A stretch of 64,000 bases of DNA from Isoetes taiwanensis (GCA_021234155.1 JAJEKV010000006.1:28068271-28132270); one strand, 5' to 3'; positions 22,470-34,430 are shown, numbered from the stretch's first letter. The notes: generated by a model not told the origin, from the letters alone. Program-made: numbers and translations.

Positions 22470-24100
22470 TTACCGAAGGAAATTTTTAGTGACTGTAATA
22501 GGATAAAACCAACAGCGGCATATCAAGCTGGGAAGTGGCTTGAGCCTATCTGACATGTTTGTTTTAAGTAACTTTTGTTTAAAAAATATTCAGGTCATCG
22601 TGATGTCGCTGGACTGCTGCTTTTTCTTCTGTTTATTTTCTTCCTGTTAACATCAGTGCTCAGGGGATTCGAACTTTTAAACAAATATTTAACCTGCAGA
22701 TTCAACTTTTTCTCACGAATGAACCTCCATAGGTTGGTAAATTTGCAAAGAGGGGTCCATCCTTTAGATGTTTTGATAGATTAGCAACACATGGCTACCA
22801 AAACTTCACATGCTATCGTACCACAACTATTGGCAGTATGCTGAAGATACTCTTAAAACGTGATCAGTTCGTGCAAAAGGTGGTTCCTAGTCCTACTACG
22901 TGTCTGTTATTATATAAACTTAAAACCTGATCAGTTCGTGCAAAAGGTGGTTCCTACTACGCGTCTGTTATTAATATAAACGATTGGGAAAGAACAATAT
23001 AAAAAGCTCAATCACGATGGACTTCTGGTCGTGCCATGGTCATCATCTTCATTTGCTACCAAACATGCGGATTGGGTGGGACCTTCACATGTTCGTGTAC
23101 GAAAAGGATGTTGAATGAATTGTAGTATGCAGAACTTTGTTTTTTTTTTTAGAATGCAGATACTTTTTCACAGCCTGATAAGGTCAAAAAAATCTGGTTG
23201 CTATTTTTACAGTCTCTATTATTATCAGAGCATGATGGCATCATGTATGGACATTATGTTGACAGAGAATTTCAAAATCTGATCAAGTTATATGCGGCTA
23301 ATAGTAATGAGTGGACCCCAATTGATGCCATTGCAGAGAGGCTCCAAGCTTCACAAGGAAATTTTTTGTGACTGTAATAGGATAAAACCAACAGGGGCAT
23401 CTTAATAAGCTGGGAAGTGGCTTGAGCCTATCTGACATTTTTATTTTGAGTAACTTTTGTTTAAAAAATATTCAGGTTATATAGTGATGCCACTGAACTG
23501 CTGCTTTTTCTTCTGTTTATTTTCTTCCTGTTAACATCAGTGCTCAAGGGATTCGAACCCGGTGGCATGTACCTACTTTTAAACAAATATTTAACCTGCA
23601 GTGGCAGTCCTGCACCATACAATCAGCACATTTCACAGCATCATCCTTTTAGCTTAATGTGTCAACACTAGAATATTTCCTCTGCAACAAACAGTAACAC
23701 AAAACATAAATTGGCCTTGTTGTACAAAGCAAAAACAAAATCTTAGGTGGCTTGCAATAAACTGTAAGAAACCAGGAACCATAAGCGTTTATTGAGAAAC
23801 AAGCATGGAAAACAACAAAGACAGTGCCAATAAGGAATACACAGATCTTTGTGAACTAGAGCTAAAAGGAACCTGCAAGGGAGACTTCCTTCCAAATAAT
23901 CTGGCAAGAGGCAATGGGTCAAAGTCCCTTTTCTGCTATCAGAAAGAAAAGATAGAGATTGTCTTTGAAAACTGATCAAAAACTTAAAATTTCCAATTTT
24001 TTATTTACAATAGTACGGGGTGACTGGCAGACTGGGTGCACATATAGTTTCTGCTTGATGGTTGAAAGCATTATCATTTTATCTGAATGTCCTTCCAGAA
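22470..24100 (+). repeat. Duplicated 5' block of the gene family, copy 2
   Basis: Collinear with 49690-51065: TATA block (ATATAAAAAG at about 22997-23006), the GACTGTAATAGGATAAAACC block, a GGGATTCGAACCC tRNA-B-box-like word near 23540, CCTGCAGTGGCAGTCCTGCA, and a leader running to an ATG. The copy at 22470-22690 duplicates only the middle part. The duplication carries a truncated gene (24100). Confidence 0.7.
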
Positions 24101-24252
24101 TGACTCCTCAAGTGCTCCTAACTGCCCAGCAGGCACAGACCAACAAGGAAGTGTTTGAGCGTGTGGCTGCCAAGCTATCTATGGGCCATGTATTAAGGCT
24201 TTACTTGGCTTGGCTTGGCTTGGCATGGCAGCATCTCTTGCATCTAAGTTAA
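24100..24252 (+). pseudogene. Truncated family member C
   Basis: The ATG at 24100 opens MTPQVLLTAQQAQTNKEVFE and continues through RVAAKL, almost identical to the start of gene D. Homology stops near 24178, after about 26 codons, and the frame runs into unrelated sequence (a TTGGCTTGGCTTGGC repeat) and stops at 24252. The 5' flank also matches gene D's. This is therefore a partial copy of the D locus, broken just inside the coding region. Confidence 0.75.
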
Positions 24253-24753
24253 ATATGTACAGGGACAGAGATGGAGATAATTGAAGAAATAGATCCTTCA
24301 AATGTACCTCCTTGAGAGTTCCCGAACCCCATAAAATCTGAAACCATGGGTTTGCATGGGATCTCTTTCTTGTAACCAGTTCTAATTAAGCCAGACTTCC
24401 TGCAGCCGAGGAAAAAAAACAATGTCCAAAGCATTAGTCAGCTCCGGTTGAACTCAGGTTGAACTCATATTCCCATTGTTTAGATGCTCCATCACAGGAG
24501 TCGCTACAAAACCATGAGACACACCATTACCGCATGCCTCCTCTGCTGCCCTCCTCACCGTGCTTGTATCATCTATCCCTTCATTACAAATATTGGCAAA
24601 CGCTCTCATGTGCTTCATCCCATGCTGCTTCAAGGGTCCACAACTTGCTTCAAATGTCCGAACCTAGGGCAAATTGTAGTTGTTGTTTAGATCACCAGGA
24701 TATACATGTCCGTTCTCAACTCATAAGTTCCTTCAAACCATTGAACCTACATT

Positions 24754-25440
24754 CTAAAATAAATATGAATTTATTTTAATAGCAGAACTTGAGTTTGAAG
24801 ACTCTTTGTCTATAGTAATGATCTTAGAAGCAAAAACATGTGGAGAAGGGACTTTCTCAGGTGGTGGAACAGAAGAAAGGAAAGCTATCAACATGCGTAC
24901 CACTTGAGCAAAGTTTGGGCGGACATTTGGGTCCTCAACCCAACAAGATTGCAAGATAAACACCAACTCCTGTGGGAAATGATAATCAGCAAGGGTAGGC
25001 CTCACGTTCTGCAAAAGCCAATAAGTTAAGATACTACAAACCACAAATTGTATGGAGATCACATATTATAAGTGAAGTTGCACAAGTACTAATAAAATAC
25101 CTCGAACGCAACTGCATATGCCACTTGTAGATTAGACATGCCCTCAAAAGGCATCTGATTCGTAAGGAGCTCCCATAGCACTATTGCAAAGCTGGAGACG
25201 TCCACCTTATGGTTGTAGTGTTTCTTCTCACCTTGTCGAAGGGTTACAGTGTTGTATAACTATAAAAAAGGGGAAAAATAATAAGAAAACACATGCCATA
25301 TTGACAAAGTACCAGCAGTACGGAAATCAAATACCTCTGGAGCCATCCAACGATATGTGCCTCAGTTACAGATTCTTCTCGAGCTAGACCAAAATCAACT
25401 AACTTGACTATTTTCTGGTCTCTTGTGAGCAAGAGATTAT
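24754..25440 (-). pseudogene. ATN1-like Raf-type kinase, truncated and deleted
   Basis: Three minus-strand exons with GT-AG borders. Exon 25440-25335 has DNLLLTRDQKIVKLVDFGLA then REESVTE. Exon 25259-25101 has LYNTVTLRQGEKKHYNHKVD, FAIVLWELL and PFEGMSNLQVAYA. Exon 25008-24754 has NVRPTLADY, SCWVEDPNVRPNF and the C-terminus. Known: these strings closely follow plant ATN1-type Raf-like Ser/Thr kinases. Odd: after SVTE the sequence drops straight to GCACATATCG. About 19 nt of activation loop (the MTAETG part) are missing, which shifts the frame so that GTYRWMAPE is read only in another frame. No exons for the glycine loop, VAVK or HRDLKPEN were found upstream. A dead fragment. Confidence 0.8.
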
Positions 25441-26005
25441 CTACACATAACACCAATGTTAGCCTAACAATCTACACAAATTACATTAGATACCATGCAA
25501 CCATCAACTACATACACATGCACAAACTTATCGTTTGGTATTCTACAAGTAACCAAAAAGCATTTTCAAACGGCCTCAGAAATTGTTTGTGATCACTTTT
25601 ATCACACAATGTTGGTATTACACATCAGCGGTCAAAACCTTCAGACAAAAAGTACCAAGTATTGACATGATTAATTCACAGAACGGCCTCAGATACTGTA
25701 ATTTGCTTGTAATCATTGCATCATACAATGTAGGTAAGAAAATGAGCATCATTGGCCATGTTGGACAACATATAGTACTTAGAATTCTAATGAAGCTGGA
25801 GATTTGAATCTATCTTGCCCATAGAAACTAGTGGTAGTAATCACAATATCACATAATGCACGTGGTTAAAACAATTATTGACTAAACAGCTGACAAATAC
25901 AAGTATTTTCAATTGAGCTCTACCATGGTTTCTCTACCATGAGCAGGGATGGAATGTTCTTCTGAGGAGCCCAGTGCTCAGTGGCCATTTACCATTTGCT
26001 TCTTT

Positions 26006-26392
26006 CTAAGCTATGTATGTACTAGACCAGAACTGATGTGACATAACAAAATTCAACTTATTTGATGTACTGCATGCAAAATATCTGTTGTTTGCTCTAG
26101 AGGCTTTTTGAAACAAACAAGGATTCTTCATCTGCAAGACAATCGCACCTCCTTGCTCGTCTTCCAACTTGCATAAGCGTTCAGCTGCTGCTTCATCATG
26201 TAGATCCTCAAAACTTGTAACATTTTCAATATTTTCAAAAACAAAATCACTTACAGTTTCGTCCGAATCATATAGAGATGAATCTGTAGAAGCATCCTCC
26301 TCGCATCGTTCAAATGCGCCAAGCTCCGGCTCTATAAGGAGAATGCAATGGCGGAGTGCAAACGCAAGAAGAGCATACACCCTCCTTCCCAT
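26006..26392 (-). CDS. Hypothetical acidic ORF
   Basis: A 128-codon minus-strand frame, MGRRVYALLAFALRHCI followed by an acidic stretch (about residues 28-80, rich in Asp, Glu and Ser). Unrecognised. The composition of the first 90 codons looks coding, whereas the tail (after about residue 90) looks like intron read-through. It is on the same strand as the kinase fragment downstream, but nothing links them. It could be a first exon of an unidentified gene or chance. Confidence 0.25.
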   Translation of the reverse strand: MGRRVYALLAFALRHCILLIEPELGAFERCEEDASTDSSLYDSDETVSDFVFENIENVTSFEDLHDEAAAERLCKLEDEQGGAIVLQMKNPCLFQKASRANNRYFACSTSNKLNFVMSHQFWSSTYIA

Positions 26393-26399
26393 GGCATTG

Positions 26400-26790
26400 G
26401 AAAATAGGAAGGGTTTCCATTTGAATTAAATTTTGAATTCTCGGTTGGCGTGCCCCATTAATGGGCGGTGTCCATCTTGAAAGGCGTGGTCCATAAAGGT
26501 CACCAGGTGTGAATATTATAAATATTAAAAAAAAGGGGTGGAAACCCTTCCGGTTTTCAAAATTGGAAACCCTTTCCGTTTACCACAGAAACCCTTCCTA
26601 TTTTCCACGGAAACCCTTCCTATTTTCCAAACTTAGAAATTCGGAAGGGTTTCCATGGAAATTAGGAAGGGTTTCCATGAAAACCCTTCCTGGTTTTAAT
26701 GAAAGCCGGAAGGGTTTCCACGGAAAATAGGAAGGGTTTCCATGGAAATTTGGAAGGGTTTCCATGCAAATTAGGAAGGGTTTCCACAGG
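26400..26790. repeat. Array of GGAAACCCTTCC motifs
   Basis: About twelve copies of GGAAACCCTTCC or its complement GGAAGGGTTTCC within 390 bp. They are complement-oriented at about 26402, then direct from about 26535 to 26620, then mostly complement from about 26640 to 26790. Intervening words such as TATTTTCC and CATGGAAAT also repeat. No protein is encoded. The switch of orientation and spacing suggest a transposon subterminal array or a fold-back. Confidence 0.75.
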
Positions 26791-27439
26791 AGGCCAACCC
26801 AAATCGGGCGTACTTAAAACCATCGTTTGTATACCTGTTTGCTTCAGCGGCCCTCTGCTACTATATCAACTGCTCTTGCGATTTAGAGCAAGATTTAAGA
26901 TAGAATCTAAACTCCAACGAGTAATTTCCAGCAATAATAGAAGTCGAAGGAGAATGTGCATCATCACAGCGAGCGTCTCTGTCGTTTCAGAGAGGAAAGA
27001 ATACCTGAAGGGAAGATGCAGAAAATTAGCTAGAAAGAAAAAAACGTTTCCAAAAGTCACGCTGATTACGCTTTCTCTGGCGTTACACCAACGCAAACGA
27101 AAAACCCCAAAAACTCTCTGTTATCTTTCCTTTATTATCCTTCTTGCCCTTTTTCCGTTCCTCTCTGCTTTTCTCTCCCCTGCATTTATGGTCAAATTGC
27201 CGCCAAAGTTTTTTTTTTTTTGTATAACTCAAAAACTCTAAAGTTAAATTCTTTTATCTTGTTACACAATTGTATGCTCCTCTTTGTAGGCCCGAGAGGC
27301 GATCTCCTTTCTTAGTTAAGTGCTTTCCATCTTGATCCTTTAAAAGTGCTTAAATTTGGAGATTTTTCTAACTTTGATCCTTCTTCTAAAGATATGCATC
27401 ACTTCTGTCATTATCCGTATAAACCTGACGCTAAATGTA

Positions 27440-28135
27440 AAGCCTGCTGCTGTGACTGTTCCACTTGGAAAGATAGATAGGAAGAAGCACCTGCTGACTG
27501 GTCAATGCCACATGAAGAGATGTAGCAGATAGGACCAAACTGGCCAGACTTGGTTGCATAGAGAAAAACAATGTTTGAGAGTCTAAAGTTGCCGCTTACA
27601 CAATGGGCAAAGTTCTGAAATGTGGGGAGCAAACTTATGGATCAGCACATTAACCCATAGACATCTATGAAGGATCTGCCACCACAAGGCAGAAACTTTG
27701 GGATGAAGCAATATATCCCAAGCCCAGGACCACATTTGCTTCCATTGAGAAGGGGGAAGGTGAAGCTGCCAACCACCCCCGAGGGGGACAATATCAATGT
27801 CGACCAGCTTCTGATAGATACCAAGAAGAACCACTTTAAGTGCTAGTTTCCCAAAAGAAATGCATTGTCCAAGTGCTTGTGCAACCAACACCATTCCAGG
27901 GGAATGGATCATGCCCATTAGGTAGCGACATATGAACTTAGAGATCATAATTTTACTCTATAAGGGAAAGTCAACCATTCCTAGCCCACCCACAAATCTT
28001 GGGTTGATACATGTGGACCAAGCAACCTTTACAACCACACCTGTCTCAATACCAGCCCAAATGAAGTTGCGAACAATGGCTAATAGATTCCATATAAACA
28101 TGTCTGTTGTTGAGAACATGCTTAGCATCCTCCCT
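27440..28135 (-). pseudogene. Old LINE C-terminus with zf-RVT domain
   Basis: Minus-strand frames give, in order, NFIWAG (as AIVRNF/FGLVLR in shifted frames), VAWSTCINPRFVGGLGMVDF, then KVSALWWQILHRCLWVNVLI and CPLCKRQL, with KHCFSLC after a TAG. Known: FxWxG, W-PxxxGGLG and a CPLC...H-C zinc-binding segment (zf-RVT) form the C-terminus of plant L1-type LINE reverse transcriptases. At least three frame changes and one in-frame stop show long decay. The RT catalytic core is absent here. Confidence 0.7.
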
Positions 28136-28567
28136 GCCTATCTAAAATGTTCAATTTTGGTTGAATAAGAGAAAGCAAAGTTTGAAACAAAAAGTTAATC
28201 TGATAAGAAGCTTGATAAAAATCTTGCAATGCTGTTCGTTGGCTATAAAATGTTGCTCCAAATCCTTCATAATCACTAAGAACATATCCCAAAAGTCTAA
28301 AGATTGTCCAAATGCCATAACCATTTGTTAGAAGGAAAACATGGAGCATTTAATAAAGACAGAAGCAGGAGACTATTACATATCCAAGATGCTGACACTA
28401 TGAAGAGCAAGATGCCGACAGGATGAAGAGCACAATGCACTGTAGACTTGCAACAATGTCAGATTTTATAATTGGCACTGTAAAGAGGCAAAGATTGGCA
28501 TCCAAAAAAATTTGGCGAGTAGCCCGAAGGTAAAGGCACGTGGCGACATGTTGCAAATTGCTATATT

Positions 28568-29503
28568 GCAATAGATTGTAGGCTCATAGATATACAGGCA
28601 CCAAGGGACATGGTAGGGGCAATTGCAAGATTGTACTATAATGTATATGCGAAAATGGAAGAAGAAGGAAAAGCAATAGATTGCGACACAAGAGTCAAGC
28701 AGGGATGCCCATTATCCCCCACATTGTTCGGAATATACATAGATGCACTATAAGATTTCATAGCAGAACAGCAAGGGGACAGGGACGATCCCACGCTAGG
28801 GGAAATCAAGGTACCCATCATGTTATATGCCGATGACCTAAGCATGATGGCCACAAAAAACAAGGGAATGCATAGGTTACTGAAACTGCTGAAAAACTTC
28901 TGCGAAAAGACAGGATTGACAGTTAATCTTGTGAAAACCAAAATAGTCTTTTTCAGCCACAGGAATAGACACAAACCATTCAGGTATTCGGGAATAGAGC
29001 TAGAAGAATCAACAGAGTACAGATACCTGGGGTATGACACACACGGTACAGGGAAATGGGCTAAAGGGGCCATTGGGAGTTACTATAACATGAAAAGCAA
29101 TAAAAGCAGAATAATAGACTGGGAAATCAAATGCTATTTGTTCAGTGCAGTGGTCGCGACCACACAACTATACGGGGCTGAAGCTTGGGGACCGGGGCTA
29201 ACAGAAAAGAAATGGGAAAAACAGGAAGGAATCTTCAGACAATGGCATAAACAAGAATTCAAGTTGATAACAAACACACCACAGACAACCATAGTATATG
29301 AGACGGGGCAGAAACCAATGGAGATAAGGGCGTGGGAAAAGACTATCAGATATCTCATAAGGAATAATGCAGGGGGGAGACCGAACAAATTAGCGAATAT
29401 CGCGATCAACGAATCAGCGAAAGCACACATTATAGCGAGCAACGGATGGTTTAGGGATGTAGCAATATGGACCAGAGAAATGGGGATGAATCGGCGACGA
29501 TAA
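28568..29503 (+). pseudogene. LINE reverse transcriptase fragment
   Basis: One frame runs from the truncated 5' end to 29503, broken once by TAA at 28751-28753. It shows KQGCPLSPTLFGIYIDAL (RT domain 4), IMLYADDLSMMATKN (domain 5 with the catalytic YADD), NLVKTKIVFF (domain 6), YRYLGYD (domain 7) and then a thumb/linker region. The enzyme would copy element RNA at a nicked target. The fingers region, endonuclease and ORF1 are missing because of 5' truncation, so this copy cannot move by itself. A stop at 29504 is followed by further frame-shifted C-terminal coding sequence. Confidence 0.9.
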
Positions 29504-30234
29504 ACTAAGGAGAATGGAATGAGGAATGGGCAAACAGGGCTATGCAAACATGGTCGCAAAAACACACAGGCCCAAGACAACTTGGCTTGACATGATCTTC
29601 AACCCGGAACAACGGATAGGGGCGGCCGGATGTCCCGGGGGATAATCTACTAGGTAAAGCCGGAGGGATATCCTAGCAAGATTTAGGATGGGAAGTCATA
29701 ACCTAAGAATTGAAAAGGACGGATGGCGGAGAGTATAGAGAGACGACGGATATCGTAATCGGCGGGAGAGGGGAAGTGGAAGACGAGAATCACATGCTAA
29801 ATGGGTGCCCAATATATGAAGAAATCAGGAACAAGTATGTAAATATAAGATGGGGTCAGCCGCATTACACACCATGATGGCAAGGATGTAAAACAATGAG
29901 AGATCTGGCAGACGCGAATGCGATGGAAATGACGACACAAGACAGGGAAGTGCATAAAGAAAAAGGGCTTCATTATATGGCACCGAGGCGCACACCATAC
30001 CTTAAAAAATGCTCAACTCAAAGTTGATTGATAACGACAAGACTGTGGTAACGGCCTTGAAGCCGATCCAAAGCGGGGTGTCGGTATTAATAGGTAGAGC
30101 CTTCAGAAAAGGCTACAATAGAAACCAGCATGATGTGCTAGTAGCACCCATCAGGGAGCTCGCCCATGCTACATAAGTCTAGGGGCCTCAGGGCACAAGG
30201 GACAATAATGTATTCTATTCTATTCTATTCTATT
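28568..30234 (+). mobile_element. 5'-truncated LINE with (TTCTA)n tail
   Basis: Starts abruptly inside the RT domain and ends in a TATTC/TTCTA repeat at 30211-30238. CTATATT flanks it on both sides (28561-28567 and 30235-30241). The uninterrupted form of the same site is at about 53125-53140 on the other strand. Length about 1.67 kb. A zinc-knuckle-like ENHMLNGCPIYEEIRNKY lies near 29790 in a shifted frame. Confidence 0.9.
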
Positions 30235-31879
30235 CTATATTTCCAAGGGAAACCCCCTGACAGTTGTGAAGGAGCTCGGTAGTGCCATTTCGGCATCCAA
30301 ATCGGCGGGCAAAAAAAAAAAAAAAAAAAATACGGCGTTTTTGTGGATCCCAACGAACCTGTAGAATCTGGTCGCTTACCTTCACGTAGTAAAAACGTGA
30401 AGAGATTGAGCATTGCCATCCCCCTAACCTGCAGAATCTGGGAGCATCGTTGTCCCCGTGACCAGCAGAATCCTGTCATGCCTTCGGATCATCCTCAACG
30501 CCCTTCCAGATTGTCAAGGGAGGGCAAGAATGCCATCCTCTTCACGTTGCATCACGTATGACACAAATAACTAAAGTGGAATCTGGCGGAGGGTTTCCAG
30601 CTAAGGTGGGGTCCCAATAAATTGTGACGTCCCCGTCCATGAAGTCACCGTTGCTATTTTTTTGTGATGTGGCTCCACCCTGTTGGTACCACTTTGAATC
30701 CAGAGTGGTGCTGCTACAATCTACGATGGCATATCAGAAATCTTGAAGTGGTTACAGGTAGGTTATATGCTGCCGAATCCTAATCTTCATGCTAGCGAAA
30801 CCCTTATTGCACTATGGCGCTCATCATATTCTAGGGTTGGTAGGCAGCGATCCCTTATGGCAATGTTCCCGCCTCTAATGGTGCTTCTGTTTTAATCGTT
30901 GGAGTCTTGAAAAACCATGGGAGACTATGATTCAGAGAGTTTTTTGCACCGAGTTTTGCATTAGAAACCATGCTCTTCATTCTTGCCTCCAAAAGTTTGA
31001 AGACTCTTCATCGATTTAGCGCTTCATCTCAAACTGCAGATCCTTAGATCAATGACATGGCGGATCTGAGCTAAAAATAGGATGGATCATTGAGATGGCC
31101 ATTCTAAGACCTTTGATTCTAGTTTATTCTTACTTGCATCTTTTAATGCATGCATTCTAATCCTTTTTTCGTATCCATCCATGCAGGTACAAATAGAACT
31201 AATAGAGCTTCAAGAATATGTGCTCCTTCTGGGATTGAGCAACAGGCTTGTTTTTTATTTCAGAGCTTTCATTTTTGTTGTTCTTTGGTGATAGCAGGGC
31301 AGCTCATACATTGGTAAGTTTTAGTTTATTCAAGCTATTTTTTTCTATGGAATCATTTCTTTTGTGCTTGATTCATATTAATCTAGATGGTTATTTCGTG
31401 TATGCAGGTTTATATTGTTGAATTCTTTTGAAGAATCTGTCGCAGTCCTTTTACTCTAGTTTTTGCCCAAGCCTTTCATTTCTTTTAGAAATGAATTTGA
31501 GAAATAACAGGACAATTGTTCTCCTTTCTAATTCTAATCTTGAACGTGAAGCTATTGATCCATCTCCTCCTCCCAAAAAAAAAGGACTTCTAGAGTTCTC
31601 ATTTCTGCTAAAAAGACCACAAATGCTGGCAAAAAGCTTGTTAGGCATGCTGCTAGGGGTTCGTGAAGTATTGACTTATACATAAGGGGGGTATGGCATC
31701 TGCGTTCGTAGGGTAGCAAAAAATCCCCCTGTATACGCAATTTTAAAAGGCAATTTGACTCCACTATGTATAGATATTGCTCCAAATCAGTGCCTAAAAA
31801 CACCCCTAACCTCTAAGTATACGTACGCAAATGGTCCAAAAAATACCCCTCCGTTGAACTCGCATGGATTATATGCTGA

Positions 31880-33905
31880 TCAAAGGTGAATCCCCTGGGC
31901 TTAGAATTTGCAATTGAATCCATTGAGAATGGTGTCTTTTCAATAAGGAAAGTTGGTCTTCACTTTGGTATTCCTCAAACCACCTTGAGGAATCACTTGT
32001 ATGGTAAGTCCAAAGCCAAGTTTGGATCTTTTCCCAAAGCCTTGACAATTGAGGAGGAGAAATTTCTCCTTGATTGGGCCCTCCAATTGGCTGAGGAAGG
32101 TCGTGCAATCACACTTGATATCATGAAACAAAAGGTCACTGCTATGACTATCCATAGACAGACTTGTTTCAAAGCTGGACTTCCCGGCAAAAAGTGGTGG
32201 AAATCTTTTAGACGTAGGTATCCAGAAATTGTCGTTAGGACTACACAGTGCATTGAACTTTAAAGGGTTAAGTCAATGACTACCAAGAACCTTGATAATT
32301 TCTATTCTACTCTTAAGAAAGTGTATGTTGAACTGAATCTTGATCCAAGTAGAGTATGGAATTGTGATGAAACTAGAGTGGGAATAGATGAAGGTTCTCG
32401 TGTGTGTAAATGCATCAGATAATTGTCTAAGTTTACAATTCATTTGTTTATGTTCATAAACTCAAGTATTTAAATTCAATTACTTCAGTTCATAAGTTAA
32501 AGAACTAAGTTCAGTTTTTTAACTCATTACTTGTTTGCATTCAATAGGTAGTAAAATTCCAAGTCTTTATGTCTTTAAAGGCAAAAGGATGCTGGATCAA
32601 AATCTAATAACAGGTTGTGAAGCTAGTGCAGTCATGGCTTTTTAAAAAAAAAGCTTGGATAACGGATCAATTGTTCGAAGCATGGTTAGACCATTTTAAG
32701 AACATTGTTCCTGGAAATGTAAGTAAGGATAGACCTCATTTATTAATCTGTGATGGCCACGATGAAGGCTAGAGAAATAGGGCTGCAAATTGTCCAATTG
32801 GCACCGCATACATCACATAGATTGCAGCCATTAGACGTCTCTTGTTTTAGACCATTCAAAGTAACATTTAGGAAATTGAGAGGCCATTTCATGCATACCA
32901 AGTTTGGTGTAGAGCCCACTAAGGAAGACCTCACTCCAATTCATGTCAAGCCCTTACACCTAGTAACATCACTGCTGGATTTTTAAAAACTGGGATCTGG
33001 CCTTTAGAATCTCCTCTTGTTGAACCAGATCCATTGGCAGATAAGATGGAAAGGGAAAGAGAGGCAGCAGTAGCTGCCAGGGTAGCACCTGGCTGAAGCT
33101 CATACAAATGATGCTAATAATGATGGAGATGATGAAACATCAGCTAATGAAGTGGCAGAAAGAGGAGCAGATGTTGGAGCAGATGCTGGAGGTGGCATGG
33201 AAGCTGAAATAGAAGGTACAAGTTTGCAATTATTTTCAAATCTTATTTTCTTCTAACCTTTATCTTATTTTTAGGTGATGGATTTGCTACACTTGAAGGC
33301 AATTCAGTTCCTCATCTACCCATTCCTACTATCTCAAACCCATCAACATGTAATCCTTATGCTCCTCCTTTTGTTTCCAAAGTCCCATCAGCATCTAATC
33401 CTCCTGCTCCTCCTGCTGCTGTAAATTGCTTGAAACTTAAGGCTAAGAGGCTTAGGCGTCCTAAAAGCTTAAAGGACAGGCTACTTGTGACTTCAGATGA
33501 AATGGTTCATGCTAGATTAGAGCATCAAAGGCAGTGTGAAGAGGCAGCAGAGTTAGACAAGAACGATTAGAGGAAAAGAAAAAGTTGCAGGCTCAAAGAA
33601 AAGAGGCAAAAGAACTGGAAAAGAAGAGAAGGGAAGAGAATAAGAGATTAAGAGATGAAAAGAAGGCAATAGTAGCAGCGAGGGCAGCTTTAGAAAAGGC
33701 TGCTCTTGAGAACCAAGAATTTGTTGCAGTAAGACCCAAAAGAGTTAGGAGGAAGACAAAAAAAATGATGGCATCGGAGGCACAAGAGTTGGATGATGGT
33801 CCACTTATTATCACAGGTGAATTATTGGTTGAACAATCTATGCATGAAAATAATGAATGTCAAGCTGAAAATGTTCATGACACTACAAGAGAAAGGGGGT
33901 ATTAG
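31880..33905 (+). pseudogene. Pogo-like DDE_1 transposase, copy 1
   Basis: 31886-32263 encodes an HTH_psq-like motif (SIRKVGLHFGIPQTTLRNHL) and a CENP-B-type second HTH with GLPGKKWWKSFRRRYPE. A later frame gives RVWNCDETRVG (first catalytic Asp). After an intron, KKAWITDQLFEAWLDHF and LLICDGHD (second Asp), then PHTSHRLQPLDVSCFRPFK, AGFLKTGIWPLESPLVEPD, and a basic, coiled tail at 33585-33905. Known: this is the order in plant pogo/Tc1-mariner-type transposases. Damage: a stop after the HTH block, a short deletion with frameshift just after DGH, another stop near 33095. Its last codons read into a CACTA-type end at 33881. Confidence 0.8.
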
Positions 33906-34430
33906 AGTCAGTTTTAGAGTCAGCCCTTCGTTATAAGCTTAAACTGAAAATACTATAAAAAAACCCTTAAACTGACATTATGGTTGACGCTACAACTGAC
34001 TCTAAGCTCTGTCATTTAAACGTCAGAATTAGCTCAAAACCTTTGTAGAGTTGTCATCAGAACTAGAGTCAGAACTTGTGTCAGAACTAGAGTCAAATTT
34101 TCTGTTAGTAATAACGTCAAATTTGCGTCAGAAATAATGTCAACTTTAGCATTAGAATTTAAGACAGGAGAGTCAGTTATAGCATTAGAATTTTGTTAGA
34201 AATAGAGTCATCATTAGCGTCACAATTTAAGACAACTCTAGCGTCACAATAAAGTCAATATTTGCATCAGAACTAAAGTCAGCTATAACATCACAATGGA
34301 GTCAAGATTTGCATCAGAACTAAAGTCAGCTATAACTTTAGAAATATAGAGTTAATTTTAGCATTAAAATTAGAGTCAAGCTTAGTGTCAAATTAGAGTC
34401 AGTCCTAGCATCAATTATCATATAGCCCAA
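33881..34430. mobile_element. CACTA-type end with GTCA-rich subterminal repeats
   Basis: CACTACAAGAGAAAGGG at 33881 matches canonical plant CACTA ends. The next about 540 bp repeat AGAGTCAG, ACGTCA and GCGTCAGAA-like words dozens of times in both orientations, as subterminal repeats do. No matching TAGTG end was found nearby, so this is a solo or truncated end. It interrupts the tail of the pogo-like transposase gene. Confidence 0.65.

Larger units (their letters stand above)
28135..30480 (-). repeat. Dispersed repeat unit U, copy 1 (carries a LINE)
   Basis: 28135-28567 plus 30235-30480 together match the reverse complement of 52882-53556. The copies share short frames such as YVLSDYEGFGATFY and WMPKWHYRAPSQLS. 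The unit is about 680 bp without the LINE. The nature of U is unknown; its edges are defined only by where the two copies stop matching. Confidence 0.75.

Noticed and set aside
28636-29073. Minus-strand ORF opposite the LINE RT
   Set aside because: Shadow frame of the RT coding strand, which has clear YADD and QGCPLSP motifs.
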